DNA from: Terriglobales bacterium
GTDB lineage: Bacteria > Acidobacteriota > Terriglobia > Terriglobales > Acidobacteriaceae
Direction: 5' to 3'
NCBI GenBank assembly: GCA_025934735.1
Contig: JAICWP010000008.1
Location: forward strand, 1-64,000
DNA: 64,000 nt
Positions 23,492-31,790 of this stretch are shown piece after piece. The notes beneath the pieces are model-generated. The model was not told where the DNA came from. It saw nothing but the letters and a program-made list of their open reading frames with translations, and did no database searches. Numbering within the stretch: position 1 is the first letter of the stretch; each line of letters begins with the position of its first letter. The position numbers were made by a program, and so were the translations under genes.

Positions 23492-25744
23492 ATGAACCAG
23501 CCTATGCATCCGCGTCTGTACGTTTTGCTGATCGCGATTCTCGGCGTTCTATCCACCTCTGCTGTTGCTGCCAGCAATCGTGTTCCCGGGAGTCTTCTCG
23601 ACGACATGCAGCAGTTCGTGAAAACTCCGGCGGTCCCCGGCTACGAGCAGCCGTTGTCACAGGCCATCGCCCAAGAGCTCGCGGCCTATTCACCGAAGGT
23701 GGACAGCCTGGGCGACGTGGTCGTCACCCTTGGCAGCGGTTCGCCCAACCGCCTGCTAGTGGCGCCGATGGATGAGCCCGGCTACGTGGTGAGCGAGATC
23801 ACCGCGCAGGGCTACTTGCGCCTGCAGCGCCTGCCGCAGTTCGGTTCCCTGCCGTTGTTCAATGAGCTTTATTCTGCCCAACCAGTGCAGATTCATACCG
23901 CTCAGGGCAAGTGGATGGACGGCGTGATTGCCGGCCCGTCCGTTCATTTGCAGCCTGGCCGTTCGCATGCTCCCGATCTCGACGATATAGAAAACATGTA
24001 TGTGGATATCGGCGCGGCAACGGCAGCGCAAGCGCGCAACGCGGGAGCGGACGTGCTGAGCCCGCTGGCTATTGACCGCACCCTGTACCAGATGGGCTTC
24101 GGCCAATGGACCGCGCCGGCTATTGGCGACCGCTTTGGCGCAGCCGCCCTGGTCGAAGTGCTGCGCTCGCTGGACGCGCAGAAACTGCACGGGCGCCTCA
24201 CCGTGGCGTTCGTGACCCAGCAATGGACGGGCGCGCGAGGCATGCAGCGCCTGCTGGATGAAGTCAAGCCTTTAGAACTGATTTACGTTGGCCGCCTGAC
24301 CCGCGGGCCGGCGCCACCGGGGCCGCCCGGCATGGGCAAGGAGATGCCCGAGCCCAGCAAAAAGCCGGGTAGCGGCGTGCTCATTGCGGAAACGGCGGAG
24401 AAGCAGGAATCGCCGCTTGCGTCAGAGCTCACGCAATTAGCCCATCAGCACAGAATCCCGCTGGCCAGCGATTATTCCGCGCCGCTTTTGCCACGCAGTT
24501 ATCTGCCGCAGCCACCGTTGCCTGCACGCTGGGTGCACCTGGGCGTAGCCAGCGCGTGGGCTTCAACTCCGGGCGAAATACTCGATGCACACGACCTTGG
24601 CCAACTGGTCGCATTGTTGGAAACTTACCTCCAAGGTGAAGCCAGCCCAGCCAACATTGCTCCCGCTTCGCCGCTGTCAGAGCCTGCGCTGCCTTCTCGT
24701 CCTGCGGCTGCGCCTTCTCCAGAAACGATTCTCACCGCCTTGGTAGAAACCTACGGGGTAAGCGACCACGAAACGCGCGTGCGCGAAGCTATTGCGGGCC
24801 TGCTGCCCGCCTGGGCCAAAACGCAGACCGATGATCACGGCGACCTCATCCTGCATTGGCCGGGCCAAGGGCCGCGCATCGTGGTAGTCGCGCACCAGGA
24901 TGAAATCGGCTACGAAGTTCATTCCATCCTGCCCGACGGCCGCCTTGAACTCGAAGACAAGGGAGGCGGCTTGCCGCCATTCTTTCTGGGCCATGCTGCC
25001 TTCGTGCACACGGCCACCGGTATTCGTCCCGGCGTGCTGGAACTGCCGGATGGATGGGAGCAGCCCAATTTCCACTGGCCGCCGGAATCGCGTAATGCGA
25101 CCTACCGCATGGATGTGGGTACTGCCAACCCGCAGCAGGTGGCGGAACTGGGCATCAAGATCGGAGATTTTGTCACTGTTCCCAAGAAATACCGGCGCCT
25201 GCTGGGCACGCGCGCCAACGCCCGCAGCTTTGATGATCGCGTCGGTTGCACCGCGCTAATTTCGGCAGCTTGGGCGCTGGGGCCGCGCCTTAACCGCGAC
25301 GTGACCTTTGTCTGGTCCACGGGCGAAGAACTGGGCCTGGTGGGCGCCGCCGCTGTTGCCAAGAACATGGCCGCGGAAGGCCGCGCTCCCGACTACGTGT
25401 TCGCGGTGGATACCTTTGTCAGCTCCGACTCCCCGCTGGAGTCCACCCGCTTCGCCGATGCCAAGGTGGGCGAGGGCTTCGTCGTGCGTGCGGTGGACAA
25501 TTCCAACGTCGTGCCTCGCAACCTGGTGGAAAGGCTTGTGGCCATGGCGCGCGCCCAGGGCATCGCCGCGCAGTACGGGGTGACCGGCGGCGGCAACGAC
25601 GGCGCAGCCTTCCTGCGCTACGGTTCAACCGACATAGCTATGGGCTGGCCCTTGCGCTACTCCCATTCTCCCGGCGAGGTGGTGGACACGCGTGATGTGG
25701 ACTCCCTCTCGCGCATCGTGGCGGCGGTGGCCCGGAGTTGGTAA
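23492..25744 (+). CDS. secreted double-domain M42-type aminopeptidase, first domain degenerate
   Basis: The product is 750 residues with a signal peptide (8-27); a second ATG at 23504 is possible. The C-terminal M42 domain (about 410-750) has all expected metal and catalytic residues: H468 and D470 in AHQDEIG, D581/D582 in SFDDRVG, E612/E613 in STGEELGL, D640 in AVDTF and H724 in YSHSPGE. The N-terminal half (about 33-385) has the same order of segments, but APMDEPG has lost the His, and TQQWTGARG has lost the Glu pair. A Pro/Ser linker joins them. It probably trims peptides outside the cell using only the second domain. Confidence 0.85.
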   Translation: MNQPMHPRLYVLLIAILGVLSTSAVAASNRVPGSLLDDMQQFVKTPAVPGYEQPLSQAIAQELAAYSPKVDSLGDVVVTLGSGSPNRLLVAPMDEPGYVVSEITAQGYLRLQRLPQFGSLPLFNELYSAQPVQIHTAQGKWMDGVIAGPSVHLQPGRSHAPDLDDIENMYVDIGAATAAQARNAGADVLSPLAIDRTLYQMGFGQWTAPAIGDRFGAAALVEVLRSLDAQKLHGRLTVAFVTQQWTGARGMQRLLDEVKPLELIYVGRLTRGPAPPGPPGMGKEMPEPSKKPGSGVLIAETAEKQESPLASELTQLAHQHRIPLASDYSAPLLPRSYLPQPPLPARWVHLGVASAWASTPGEILDAHDLGQLVALLETYLQGEASPANIAPASPLSEPALPSRPAAAPSPETILTALVETYGVSDHETRVREAIAGLLPAWAKTQTDDHGDLILHWPGQGPRIVVVAHQDEIGYEVHSILPDGRLELEDKGGGLPPFFLGHAAFVHTATGIRPGVLELPDGWEQPNFHWPPESRNATYRMDVGTANPQQVAELGIKIGDFVTVPKKYRRLLGTRANARSFDDRVGCTALISAAWALGPRLNRDVTFVWSTGEELGLVGAAAVAKNMAAEGRAPDYVFAVDTFVSSDSPLESTRFADAKVGEGFVVRAVDNSNVVPRNLVERLVAMARAQGIAAQYGVTGGGNDGAAFLRYGSTDIAMGWPLRYSHSPGEVVDTRDVDSLSRIVAAVARSW

Positions 25745-25813
25745 CCTGCGAGCTCCTGTCGCTCACCTGCTTCGTAAATCCCCGCGGCTGGTGGTAGGCT
25801 AATCGTTTCTCTT

Positions 25814-26896
25814 ATGGCCAACTTTGCAATTGGTGTGGATCTTGGCGGAACCAACCTGCGCATTGCGGCGGTGGACGAAACTGGCCGCCTGATCGAAAAA
25901 GTAACCACGGGCACGCGCGTGGCCCTGGGCCGCGACCAGGTCATCAATGATATGTGCGACGCCATCCGTGCCCTGGGCGCCAAGTTCAGCGGTTCCTATA
26001 CCATGCTGGGCGTCGGCATCGGCGTGCCCGGCATCATTGACATGGAAACCGGGCTGCTGCGCGAGTCTCCCAACCTGCCCGGCTGGGAGGAGTACCCGGT
26101 GCATGACGAAATTGAGCGGCGGCTGGGAGCAACCGTCATCCTGGAGAACGACGCCAATGCCGCTGCCTTGGGCGAAAAGTGGCTGGGCGCGGCGCGCGAC
26201 GTGGACGACATGTGCATCCTCACGCTGGGCACTGGCGTGGGCGGCGGCCTGGTGCTGCGCGGGCGCATTTGGCACGGCATGAACGGCATGGCCGGTGAAT
26301 TCGGCCATATGACGGTTGATCCCGACGGGCCGCGCTGCAATTGCGGTAACTTGGGCTGCATCGAGCAGTTTGCCTCGGCCACTGCCGTAATGCGCATGGC
26401 GCGCGAAGCCATTGCCGCTGGACATGCTCCGAACCTGGCGCGCGTGGCGGGTCAGGACCCGGAGTTCAGCGCTAAGATCGTTTACAACCTGGCTATTCAG
26501 GGCGACCAACCGGCGCGCGACATTTTTTGCCGCGTCGGGATCGCGTTGGGAATTGCGGTCGGCGACCTGGTGAATGCGCTGAACCTCCCCATGTATGTGA
26601 TTGGGGGCGGCGTAGCCAGCGCCTGGGAAGCCTTCGCCCCTTACATGTTCGAGGAACTGCAGAGGCGCTCCATGGTGTATGCCGCCACGGCACCTACGCC
26701 CCAGGCGCGCCAGCCCAGCATGGGCGTGCCCGCATTTCCCACTAAGGAGAAGGGAACCGGAGCCGCCGCTGAAGTGCAGCCTCGGGCGGCCGGGCGGAAG
26801 ACGGTCGTGACCCGCGCCTTGTTGGGGAGCGATGCCGGCCTCTACGGAGCAGCACGGCTGCCCATGCTGCCTCATGATCCAGCGTGGGATTCGTAA
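25814..26896 (+). CDS. ROK-family sugar kinase, glucokinase-like
   Basis: The product is 360 residues. FAIGVDLGGTNLR is the ATP phosphate-binding motif, ENDANAAALGE carries the catalytic Asp, and CNCGNLGCIEQ is the zinc motif of ROK kinases. It should phosphorylate glucose or a related hexose in the cytoplasm. Near the C-terminus about 45 extra residues, rich in Pro, Ala and Lys, interrupt the last conserved block between RRSMVYAAT and RALLGSDAGLYGAA. Cytoplasmic, with no signal peptide. ATG at 25814 has only a weak ribosome site. Confidence 0.85.
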   Translation: MANFAIGVDLGGTNLRIAAVDETGRLIEKVTTGTRVALGRDQVINDMCDAIRALGAKFSGSYTMLGVGIGVPGIIDMETGLLRESPNLPGWEEYPVHDEIERRLGATVILENDANAAALGEKWLGAARDVDDMCILTLGTGVGGGLVLRGRIWHGMNGMAGEFGHMTVDPDGPRCNCGNLGCIEQFASATAVMRMAREAIAAGHAPNLARVAGQDPEFSAKIVYNLAIQGDQPARDIFCRVGIALGIAVGDLVNALNLPMYVIGGGVASAWEAFAPYMFEELQRRSMVYAATAPTPQARQPSMGVPAFPTKEKGTGAAAEVQPRAAGRKTVVTRALLGSDAGLYGAARLPMLPHDPAWDS

Positions 26897-27007
26897 AACC
26901 CTTCTTAGAAAACCAGCCGGTTGGCTCTCGGCTATGGCCGTGCCTAGGGCAGAACTCGGATTTCGGAAGGGTGCAGCTTTAGCTGCGCCGCACCGCTTCC
27001 CTTAGTT

Positions 27008-27070
27008 GTCGTCCTGAGCTGCGCGACCGAGCAACGCGAAGGGAGCGCACCGAATGGACCTGATTTTTCT
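27008..27070. repeat. dispersed intergenic repeat, TCGTCCTGAG type
   Basis: TGTCGTCCTGAGCTG, then GCAACGCGAAGGGAGCG and ATGGACCTGATTTTTCTTCGC. It aligns with the copy at 20330-20390, with an insert in the middle. It lies just past the end of the hisC gene, between convergent genes. Confidence 0.5.
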
Positions 27071-27086
27071 TCGCATGTTCCAACGG

Positions 27087-28232
27087 CTATCTTGGTACCT
27101 GGTACTCGCCGCTCGGCACTTCCATAATTTTGCGAAACGCGCTAACAAAAAGCTCATTCTGCTCGGGGGTGCCGATGGTCACTCGAATCGCGTTGGGCGC
27201 ACCCCAGGGGGCGAGCGGGCGGATGATCACGCCTTCTTCCTGCAAGCGCCTGGCCACCGGGGCGGCTTCTTCTCCTATATCCACATACATGAAATTCGCC
27301 CAAGTCGGCGGCATGCTGTAGCCCATCTCCGCCATCGCACGCGTCAGATAGGTAGCGCCGGCAGCATTGTTGTCCAGCGCACGGCGCACGTGAGCTTCAT
27401 CTTCAAGCGCGGCCAGCGCGCCGGCCTGCGCCACGGATGATACTGAAAACGTGGTGCGCACCCGGCCCAGATATCCCATCAGTTCCGCGGTACCGAAACC
27501 ATAGCCCACGCGCAGTCCCGCCAGCCCATGCGCCTTGGAGAAGGTGCGCAGTACCACCAGGTTCTGGCGCCCGGCACGCATGTACTGCAGCGCGTGCGAA
27601 TAAACTACCCCGCGCGTGCCGGCAAAATAGGTGGCAAAATCGGAATAGGCCTCGTCCAGCGCGACAATTACGTTTTCGGGCACGCGATCGAGAAAGCGGT
27701 CGAGTTCGGCCGCATCGAAAATCGTGCCCGTGGGATTATTGGGATTGGCCAGATAAATAAGCCGGGTGTTTTTATCAATCGCGGCGGCAATGGCGTCCAG
27801 GTCGTAGCTGTTATCCCGCATGGGCACTTCGAGGAGTGCCCCGCCACTGGCTTTGGTTGCAATGGGATAAATAATGAATGACAGCCGGCTGGTGATGGCG
27901 TTCAGCCCCGGACGCAGCAGGATACGCGCCAAGTCGTTGATCAGTTCGGTGGAGCCGGCGGTCACCAGCACCTGCTCAGCTTTTACGTGGAATCGCTCAG
28001 CCAGCTTGAGCCGCAGGTCCACCGTATCGTTATCGGGATAGTAGTTGGCCTGCTCCGCGGCCGCGCGAATCGCCTCCACCGCCCGCGGCGAGGGGCCGAA
28101 GGGATTCTCGTTGGACGCCATCTTGATGCAGCGCACGCCACTCTCCTGTTCAGCCTGGCGGACCGGCTTGCCCGGCGTGTATCCCGCCAGGGTGCGTACA
28201 TATTCTGGCACCAGCTTGGTGAATTCGGCCAT
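27087..28232 (-). CDS. hisC: histidinol-phosphate aminotransferase
   Basis: The product is 381 residues of the class II (fold type I) PLP aminotransferases. MASNENPFGPSP near the N-terminus, ANPNNPTGT, ALDEAYSDF and the PLP-binding lysine K233 in FSKAHGLAGLRVGY are the HisC signatures. It transfers the amino group of glutamate to imidazole-acetol phosphate in histidine synthesis. No other his gene is nearby, so related aromatic aminotransferase activity cannot be excluded. ATG at 28232; the ribosome site is weak. Confidence 0.9.
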   Translation of the reverse strand: MAEFTKLVPEYVRTLAGYTPGKPVRQAEQESGVRCIKMASNENPFGPSPRAVEAIRAAAEQANYYPDNDTVDLRLKLAERFHVKAEQVLVTAGSTELINDLARILLRPGLNAITSRLSFIIYPIATKASGGALLEVPMRDNSYDLDAIAAAIDKNTRLIYLANPNNPTGTIFDAAELDRFLDRVPENVIVALDEAYSDFATYFAGTRGVVYSHALQYMRAGRQNLVVLRTFSKAHGLAGLRVGYGFGTAELMGYLGRVRTTFSVSSVAQAGALAALEDEAHVRRALDNNAAGATYLTRAMAEMGYSMPPTWANFMYVDIGEEAAPVARRLQEEGVIIRPLAPWGAPNAIRVTIGTPEQNELFVSAFRKIMEVPSGEYQVPR

Positions 28233-28388
28233 GCAGCAACTTACCTATGATGGCGAAAACCTGGCCCGAGTTACAGGACCGGAAGTGTTGGGCTGTTCGG
28301 TGCGCATGGAGACCGCCCTGGCATGATGCACGGGCCGGTTGTCAGGGCCTAGCAGCGTTTCCAAAGCCACGGCGCATCACAAACCAGG

Positions 28389-28610
28389 ATGGCCAAACCC
28401 ACCAATCCCGACATTAACCCCTTTGGCGACCCGCCTACCCGGGCCCATCCCAATATCAATCCTTCCGGCCCGACCACAGGCACGGAGGGTTGGGGTCTGA
28501 AGCGGGGAGAACCGGAAAGTAACGAAGACCACTTGAATCCCAAGGCGGCCCGCGCCAAGAAACGCGTGAGGAAAAGCGTAGCCCCACGACGGCCAAAGAA
28601 GCGCGCCTAA
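28389..28610 (+). CDS. small basic disordered protein, hypothetical
   Basis: The product is 73 residues, rich in Pro, Asn, Lys and Arg, with the C-terminus AKKRVRKSVAPRRPKKRA. No fold or motif is recognised. It is convergent with the rluB gene, 8 bases away. The ATG at 28389 has a weak CAGG site immediately upstream. It could be a nucleic-acid-binding tail protein or chance coding. Confidence 0.4.
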   Translation: MAKPTNPDINPFGDPPTRAHPNINPSGPTTGTEGWGLKRGEPESNEDHLNPKAARAKKRVRKSVAPRRPKKRA

Positions 28611-28618
28611 GGGCGGGT

Positions 28619-29371
28619 TTAGTTGGACTTGGGGCGCGAATTGCCGGCTGAGGTCTGCAGTTGCCGGACTTCTTCCGGTTTCAGGCGCCGGTACTCGCCC
28701 GGCGGTACGTCGAGTTCCAGGGGCCCGTATCGCACCCGCTTGATTTTTTCGACGTGGTGGCCGATTTCCTCGAACATGCGTCGGATCTGCCGGTTGCGGC
28801 CTTCAATCAGAGTGACCTCATACCAGGGATTGGGAGCATCCCGCGTCAGGTGGATTTTGGCGGGCGCCGTCTTCACCCGAGGCTTGCCCGGTTCGCGCAG
28901 GACCACGCCGGAGCGCAGCTTGGCCAGGCCCTCGGCGCTGGGCTGGCCGCTCACCTTCACCAGGTAAGTCTTGGGGACGTGGGAGGCGGCCCGGGTCAAG
29001 GCATTGGCCAGTTCGCCGTCGTTGGTCAGCAGCAGCAGGCCTTCACTGGCATAGTCCAGGCGCCCCACGGGATAGACGCGAGTCTTCAAGTCCCGCAGCA
29101 GGTCCATGATAGTCGGCCGCCCTTCCGGGTCGGAGGCCGTAGTGACAAAGCCCTTAGGCTTGTTGAGCAGCAGGTAAACGTGGTGCTCCGCTCCGCGCAG
29201 CAGCTTTCCGCCCACCCGGATGTGATCGCGCTCCGGGTCTGCCTTGGTCCCCAATTCGGTCACCAACTGGCCGTTTACGGACACCTGTCCGCTGGAAATC
29301 AGCTGCTCAGCCTTCCTGCGGGAGGTGATTCCGGCGGCGGCGATGATCTTCTGCAGTCGTTCTTCGGGCAT
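28619..29371 (-). CDS. rluB: 23S rRNA pseudouridine synthase, RluB family
   Basis: The product is 250 residues. An S4 RNA-binding domain fills about 1-60 (LQKIIAAAGITSRRKAEQLI), followed by the RsuA/RluB/RluE/RluF catalytic domain with the catalytic D106 in VGRLDYASEGLLLLTNDG. The C-terminal conserved block EGRNRQIRRMF is present. It converts a uridine of 23S rRNA to pseudouridine; RluB is preferred over RsuA because of length and the adjacent scpAB genes, a common pairing. Confidence 0.88.
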   Translation of the reverse strand: MPEERLQKIIAAAGITSRRKAEQLISSGQVSVNGQLVTELGTKADPERDHIRVGGKLLRGAEHHVYLLLNKPKGFVTTASDPEGRPTIMDLLRDLKTRVYPVGRLDYASEGLLLLTNDGELANALTRAASHVPKTYLVKVSGQPSAEGLAKLRSGVVLREPGKPRVKTAPAKIHLTRDAPNPWYEVTLIEGRNRQIRRMFEEIGHHVEKIKRVRYGPLELDVPPGEYRRLKPEEVRQLQTSAGNSRPKSN

Positions 29372-29644
29372 TGATACTCAGATGAGCCAGTTCCACAAAA
29401 GACACGGAGAAAACATTTAGTTTAAACCAGAAGTAGAATTGACCAGGTACGCAGGATTTGTGGTCGCCAGAAAGCATCTGCTCAGCACAGGCATGCTACT
29501 GGAGGTCAGCTCACTTCGAAATGCCCGGGGCAGGTCCTGCCCTCAATGTGTCGCGGATTTAGCGCCGCAGAGCGGCCTCAGAATGTAGCCCCCGGTGTAA
29601 GCCGGGGTGTGAGACGGAAATGTGCTGAAAGCGCAAGAGTACAG

Positions 29645-30403
29645 CTAGTCCCCCGCGGCTTCCTCACGAACAACTTCTTCTTCGTTCTCGTTCTGCACCG
29701 CAGGAATTACTTCGACGTCAGGCGGTGACTCCATCTGCGCCGCTTCCGATTCCACCGGTGCAGCCTCGCTGTGGCCTTCAGGAACATCGGGCACGCCCGT
29801 GGCATCGGCTACACCGCCGGCCATATCCAGTTGCAGCGCCTCGCAGGCCAGCTTTTCAAATTCTTCCATGCTGGGCAGTTCGCCCACATCCTTCAGCCCA
29901 AAACGCAGCAGGAACTCCTTCGTAGTTTTGTAAAGAATGGGGCGGCCGATTACCGCTTTGCGTCCGGCGGTGGTGACCAGCTTGCGCTCCAGCAGGGTAG
30001 CGATGACGCCGCTGGAGTCCACGCCGCGTATTTCACTGATCTCGGGCACGGTGACCGGCTGCTTGTATGCGATCACGGCTAGTGTTTCCAGCGCCGGCAG
30101 CGAGAGCCGCACCGGCGGCTTCAGGCTTTTGGCAAACGCGCGCACTACGTCGTGATGCTCGGGCTTAGTGCCCATGCGGTAGCCGCCCGCCACCTGGCGT
30201 ATTTCCATGGCACGCTCGAAGGCGGAGTAGTCGTTCACTAATTCCTCGACCGCCGCCCGCACCCGGGCTTTGATTTCAGCGTCGGCGAGCGCCGCGCCTT
30301 CTTCAGAGATCACCGCCTCCTTCAGCAGGCTGGTGATGTGTTCCATGCTAACCGGTTCTTCCGCCGCGTAGATAATCGCTTCGATTTTTGGTTTGATACT
30401 CAT
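29645..30403 (-). CDS. scpB: segregation and condensation protein B
   Basis: The product is 252 residues. Two winged-helix domains cover about 1-190: KPKIEAIIYAAEEPVS at the start, LSLPALETLAVIAYKQPVT and EIRGVDSSGV in the second. The last 60 residues are acidic and disordered. ScpB dimers bind ScpA and SMC to form the chromosome condensation complex. It is downstream of scpA but separated by a 414-base repeat-filled gap rather than overlapping it. Confidence 0.92.
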   Translation of the reverse strand: MSIKPKIEAIIYAAEEPVSMEHITSLLKEAVISEEGAALADAEIKARVRAAVEELVNDYSAFERAMEIRQVAGGYRMGTKPEHHDVVRAFAKSLKPPVRLSLPALETLAVIAYKQPVTVPEISEIRGVDSSGVIATLLERKLVTTAGRKAVIGRPILYKTTKEFLLRFGLKDVGELPSMEEFEKLACEALQLDMAGGVADATGVPDVPEGHSEAAPVESEAAQMESPPDVEVIPAVQNENEEEVVREEAAGD

Positions 30404-30428
30404 AGTGAAATCAATTTTGCGCTGCGTG

Positions 30429-30500
30429 TTTCAGTCGTCCCTCCGGGACTCTGTCTTATAGCCGTCTCTATCCCGCCAGTAAACTGGCGGGCTACTATCA
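30429..30500. repeat. left arm of long imperfect inverted repeat
   Basis: It contains two small palindromes, GTCCCTCCGGGAC and CCCGCCAGTAAACTGGCGGG. The reverse complement of 30737-30811 has the same order of blocks (TTTCAG-CGTCCCTC-GGGACTC, TATCCC-CGCCA, TGGCGGGCTACT). The arms face each other about 240 bases apart. Confidence 0.7.
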
Positions 30501-30573
30501 TGGCGTCCTCCGGAACGCCTCAAAATAACTAGATTACTCACGCCCTTACTCACGCCCTCAGAGACTACTCCTC

Positions 30574-30702
30574 GCCCTCGGAGGTTACTCAGTTCCCGTG
30601 TCTGTATGCTTTCCATGCCCTCGGAGCTTACTCAGTCCCCGTGTCTGTATGCCTTCCGTGCCCTCGGAGCTTACTCACTCCCAGGATCTGTATGCTTTCC
30701 GT
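30574..30702. repeat. 43-base tandem repeat, three copies
   Basis: Copies at 30574-30616, 30617-30659 and 30660-30702 each begin GCCCTCGGAG and include TTACTCA, then TCTGTATGC and TTCC. Copies one and two differ at only a few positions; copy three diverges in its middle. Degenerate pieces precede copy one. It sits between the inverted arms. Confidence 0.8.
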
Positions 30703-30736
30703 GAGCGAGTCTGGCATTCTGGTCCCCAAGGGATTA

Positions 30737-30811
30737 CGTGAAAGTAGCCCGCCACTTCAGTGGCGGGGATAGCCACATTCCACATGCGAGTCCCAGAGGG
30801 ACGGCTGAAAA
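30737..30811. repeat. right arm of long imperfect inverted repeat
   Basis: It contains GCCCGCCACTTCAGTGGCGGG and TCCCAGAGGGAC, the counterparts of the palindromes in the left arm at 30429-30500, in inverted order. Together the arms resemble a MITE or a paired REP-type element. Confidence 0.7.
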
Positions 30812-30817
30812 ATAGAA

Positions 30818-31654
30818 CTACCGCCAGTCGTCGCGCACCTCGCTCTGCTCACCCAGCACATTGTCGAATTCCGTGTGCTTGCGCACCAGGATTTCGCCGA
30901 ACAGCGCTTCCTGCCGCAACTGGATGGCCTGCAAGCGCACCAGTTCCAGCATTGCCAGGAACATGCACACCAGGGCCTGCCGCGTTTCCAGGTTGCGCAA
31001 AAGCTGCTTCAGCCGGATCGGCTTCTCCTCCATCATCAGGCGGCGGCGCAGGTACTCGATCATCTGCGAAACCGTCACCGTTTCTTCGCTGACCTCCAGC
31101 ACCGGCCGCGTCTTGGCGCGCTGCAAAATCTGCTGGAATGTTTTCACCAGGTCAATGACGTCGGCGGTCAGCTCGGGCTCGGTACCTTCAGCATCAATGA
31201 ATTCGCGGATGGCGGGATTGCTGAGCACGGCGTCTTCAATCTGCTGTTTCTGCAGCAGCATCTGCGCGGCGGTCTTGAATTTTTCGTGCTCGAGCAGGCG
31301 GTTGACCAGTTCGGCGCGCGGGTCCTCCTGCGCATCCGTGGGCGCGTCCGGGTCGCGCGGCAGCAGCATCTTGGACTTGACATGGATGAGCACCGAGGCC
31401 ATGTAGATGAAATCTGCGGCCACATTCACATCCAACTGCCGCATGCGTTCTACATAACCGAGGTACTGCGCCGTGATCTTGGCGATAGGGATGTCGTAAA
31501 TGTCAATATCCTGCTTGCGGATCAGGTCCAGCAGCAGGTCGAGGGGACCGTCGTACACCTCGGCCACGGTGACGGCAAAGGGAAAGTCGCTTTCCTTCCG
31601 CGCCGGCTTGGGCGCTGGGATGTCGGCGGCGGCGGCAGTGTTCAGTTCGGTCAT
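30818..31654 (-). CDS. scpA: segregation and condensation protein A (kleisin)
   Basis: The product is 278 residues from the ATG at 31654; the frame is open further up to 31762 but that part matches a palindromic intergenic repeat, not protein. The N-terminal SMC-binding region (FAVTVAEVYDGPLDLLLDLIRKQDIDIYDI cut here as VYDGPLDLLLDLIRKQ) is typical, as is AADFIYMASVLIHVKSKMLL. The C-terminal winged helix (about 210-270) contacts SMC. It acts in chromosome segregation with ScpB, encoded downstream beyond a repeat island. Confidence 0.92.
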   Translation of the reverse strand: MTELNTAAAADIPAPKPARKESDFPFAVTVAEVYDGPLDLLLDLIRKQDIDIYDIPIAKITAQYLGYVERMRQLDVNVAADFIYMASVLIHVKSKMLLPRDPDAPTDAQEDPRAELVNRLLEHEKFKTAAQMLLQKQQIEDAVLSNPAIREFIDAEGTEPELTADVIDLVKTFQQILQRAKTRPVLEVSEETVTVSQMIEYLRRRLMMEEKPIRLKQLLRNLETRQALVCMFLAMLELVRLQAIQLRQEALFGEILVRKHTEFDNVLGEQSEVRDDWR

Positions 31655-31695
31655 AGCAAAAGTCTTCAGGAGTAGGGCTCGGCGGAACCGTCGAG

Positions 31696-31747
31696 CGGCT
31701 AAAGCCGTTTTTTTTATGTTGCTATCCGGCACGGCTGAAGCCGTGCC
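31696..31747. repeat. two intergenic palindromes upstream of scpA
   Basis: CGGCTAAAGCCG at 31696-31707 is followed by eight T's, and GGCACGGCTGAAGCCGTGCC at 31728-31747 is a perfect 9-base stem with a 2-base loop. They lie between trpS and scpA, both leftward. They could act as a processing or pausing hairpin, or be members of the palindromic repeat families seen elsewhere in the window. Confidence 0.55.
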
Positions 31748-31790
31748 CTGATACGAAAGCATTCACGGGGCGACAATCGCAACCACCGCG

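Larger units (their letters stand above)
30404..30817. other. repeat island between scpA and scpB
   Basis: No gene is present. The gap holds two long inverted arms (30429-30500 and 30737-30811) around a three-copy 43-base tandem repeat (30574-30702). scpA and scpB are usually adjacent, so this looks like an insertion of a MITE-like element within the operon. Confidence 0.65.

Noticed and set aside
30574-30702. CRISPR array
   Set aside because: The 43-base units are contiguous with no unique spacers and no cas genes are present; it is a simple tandem repeat.
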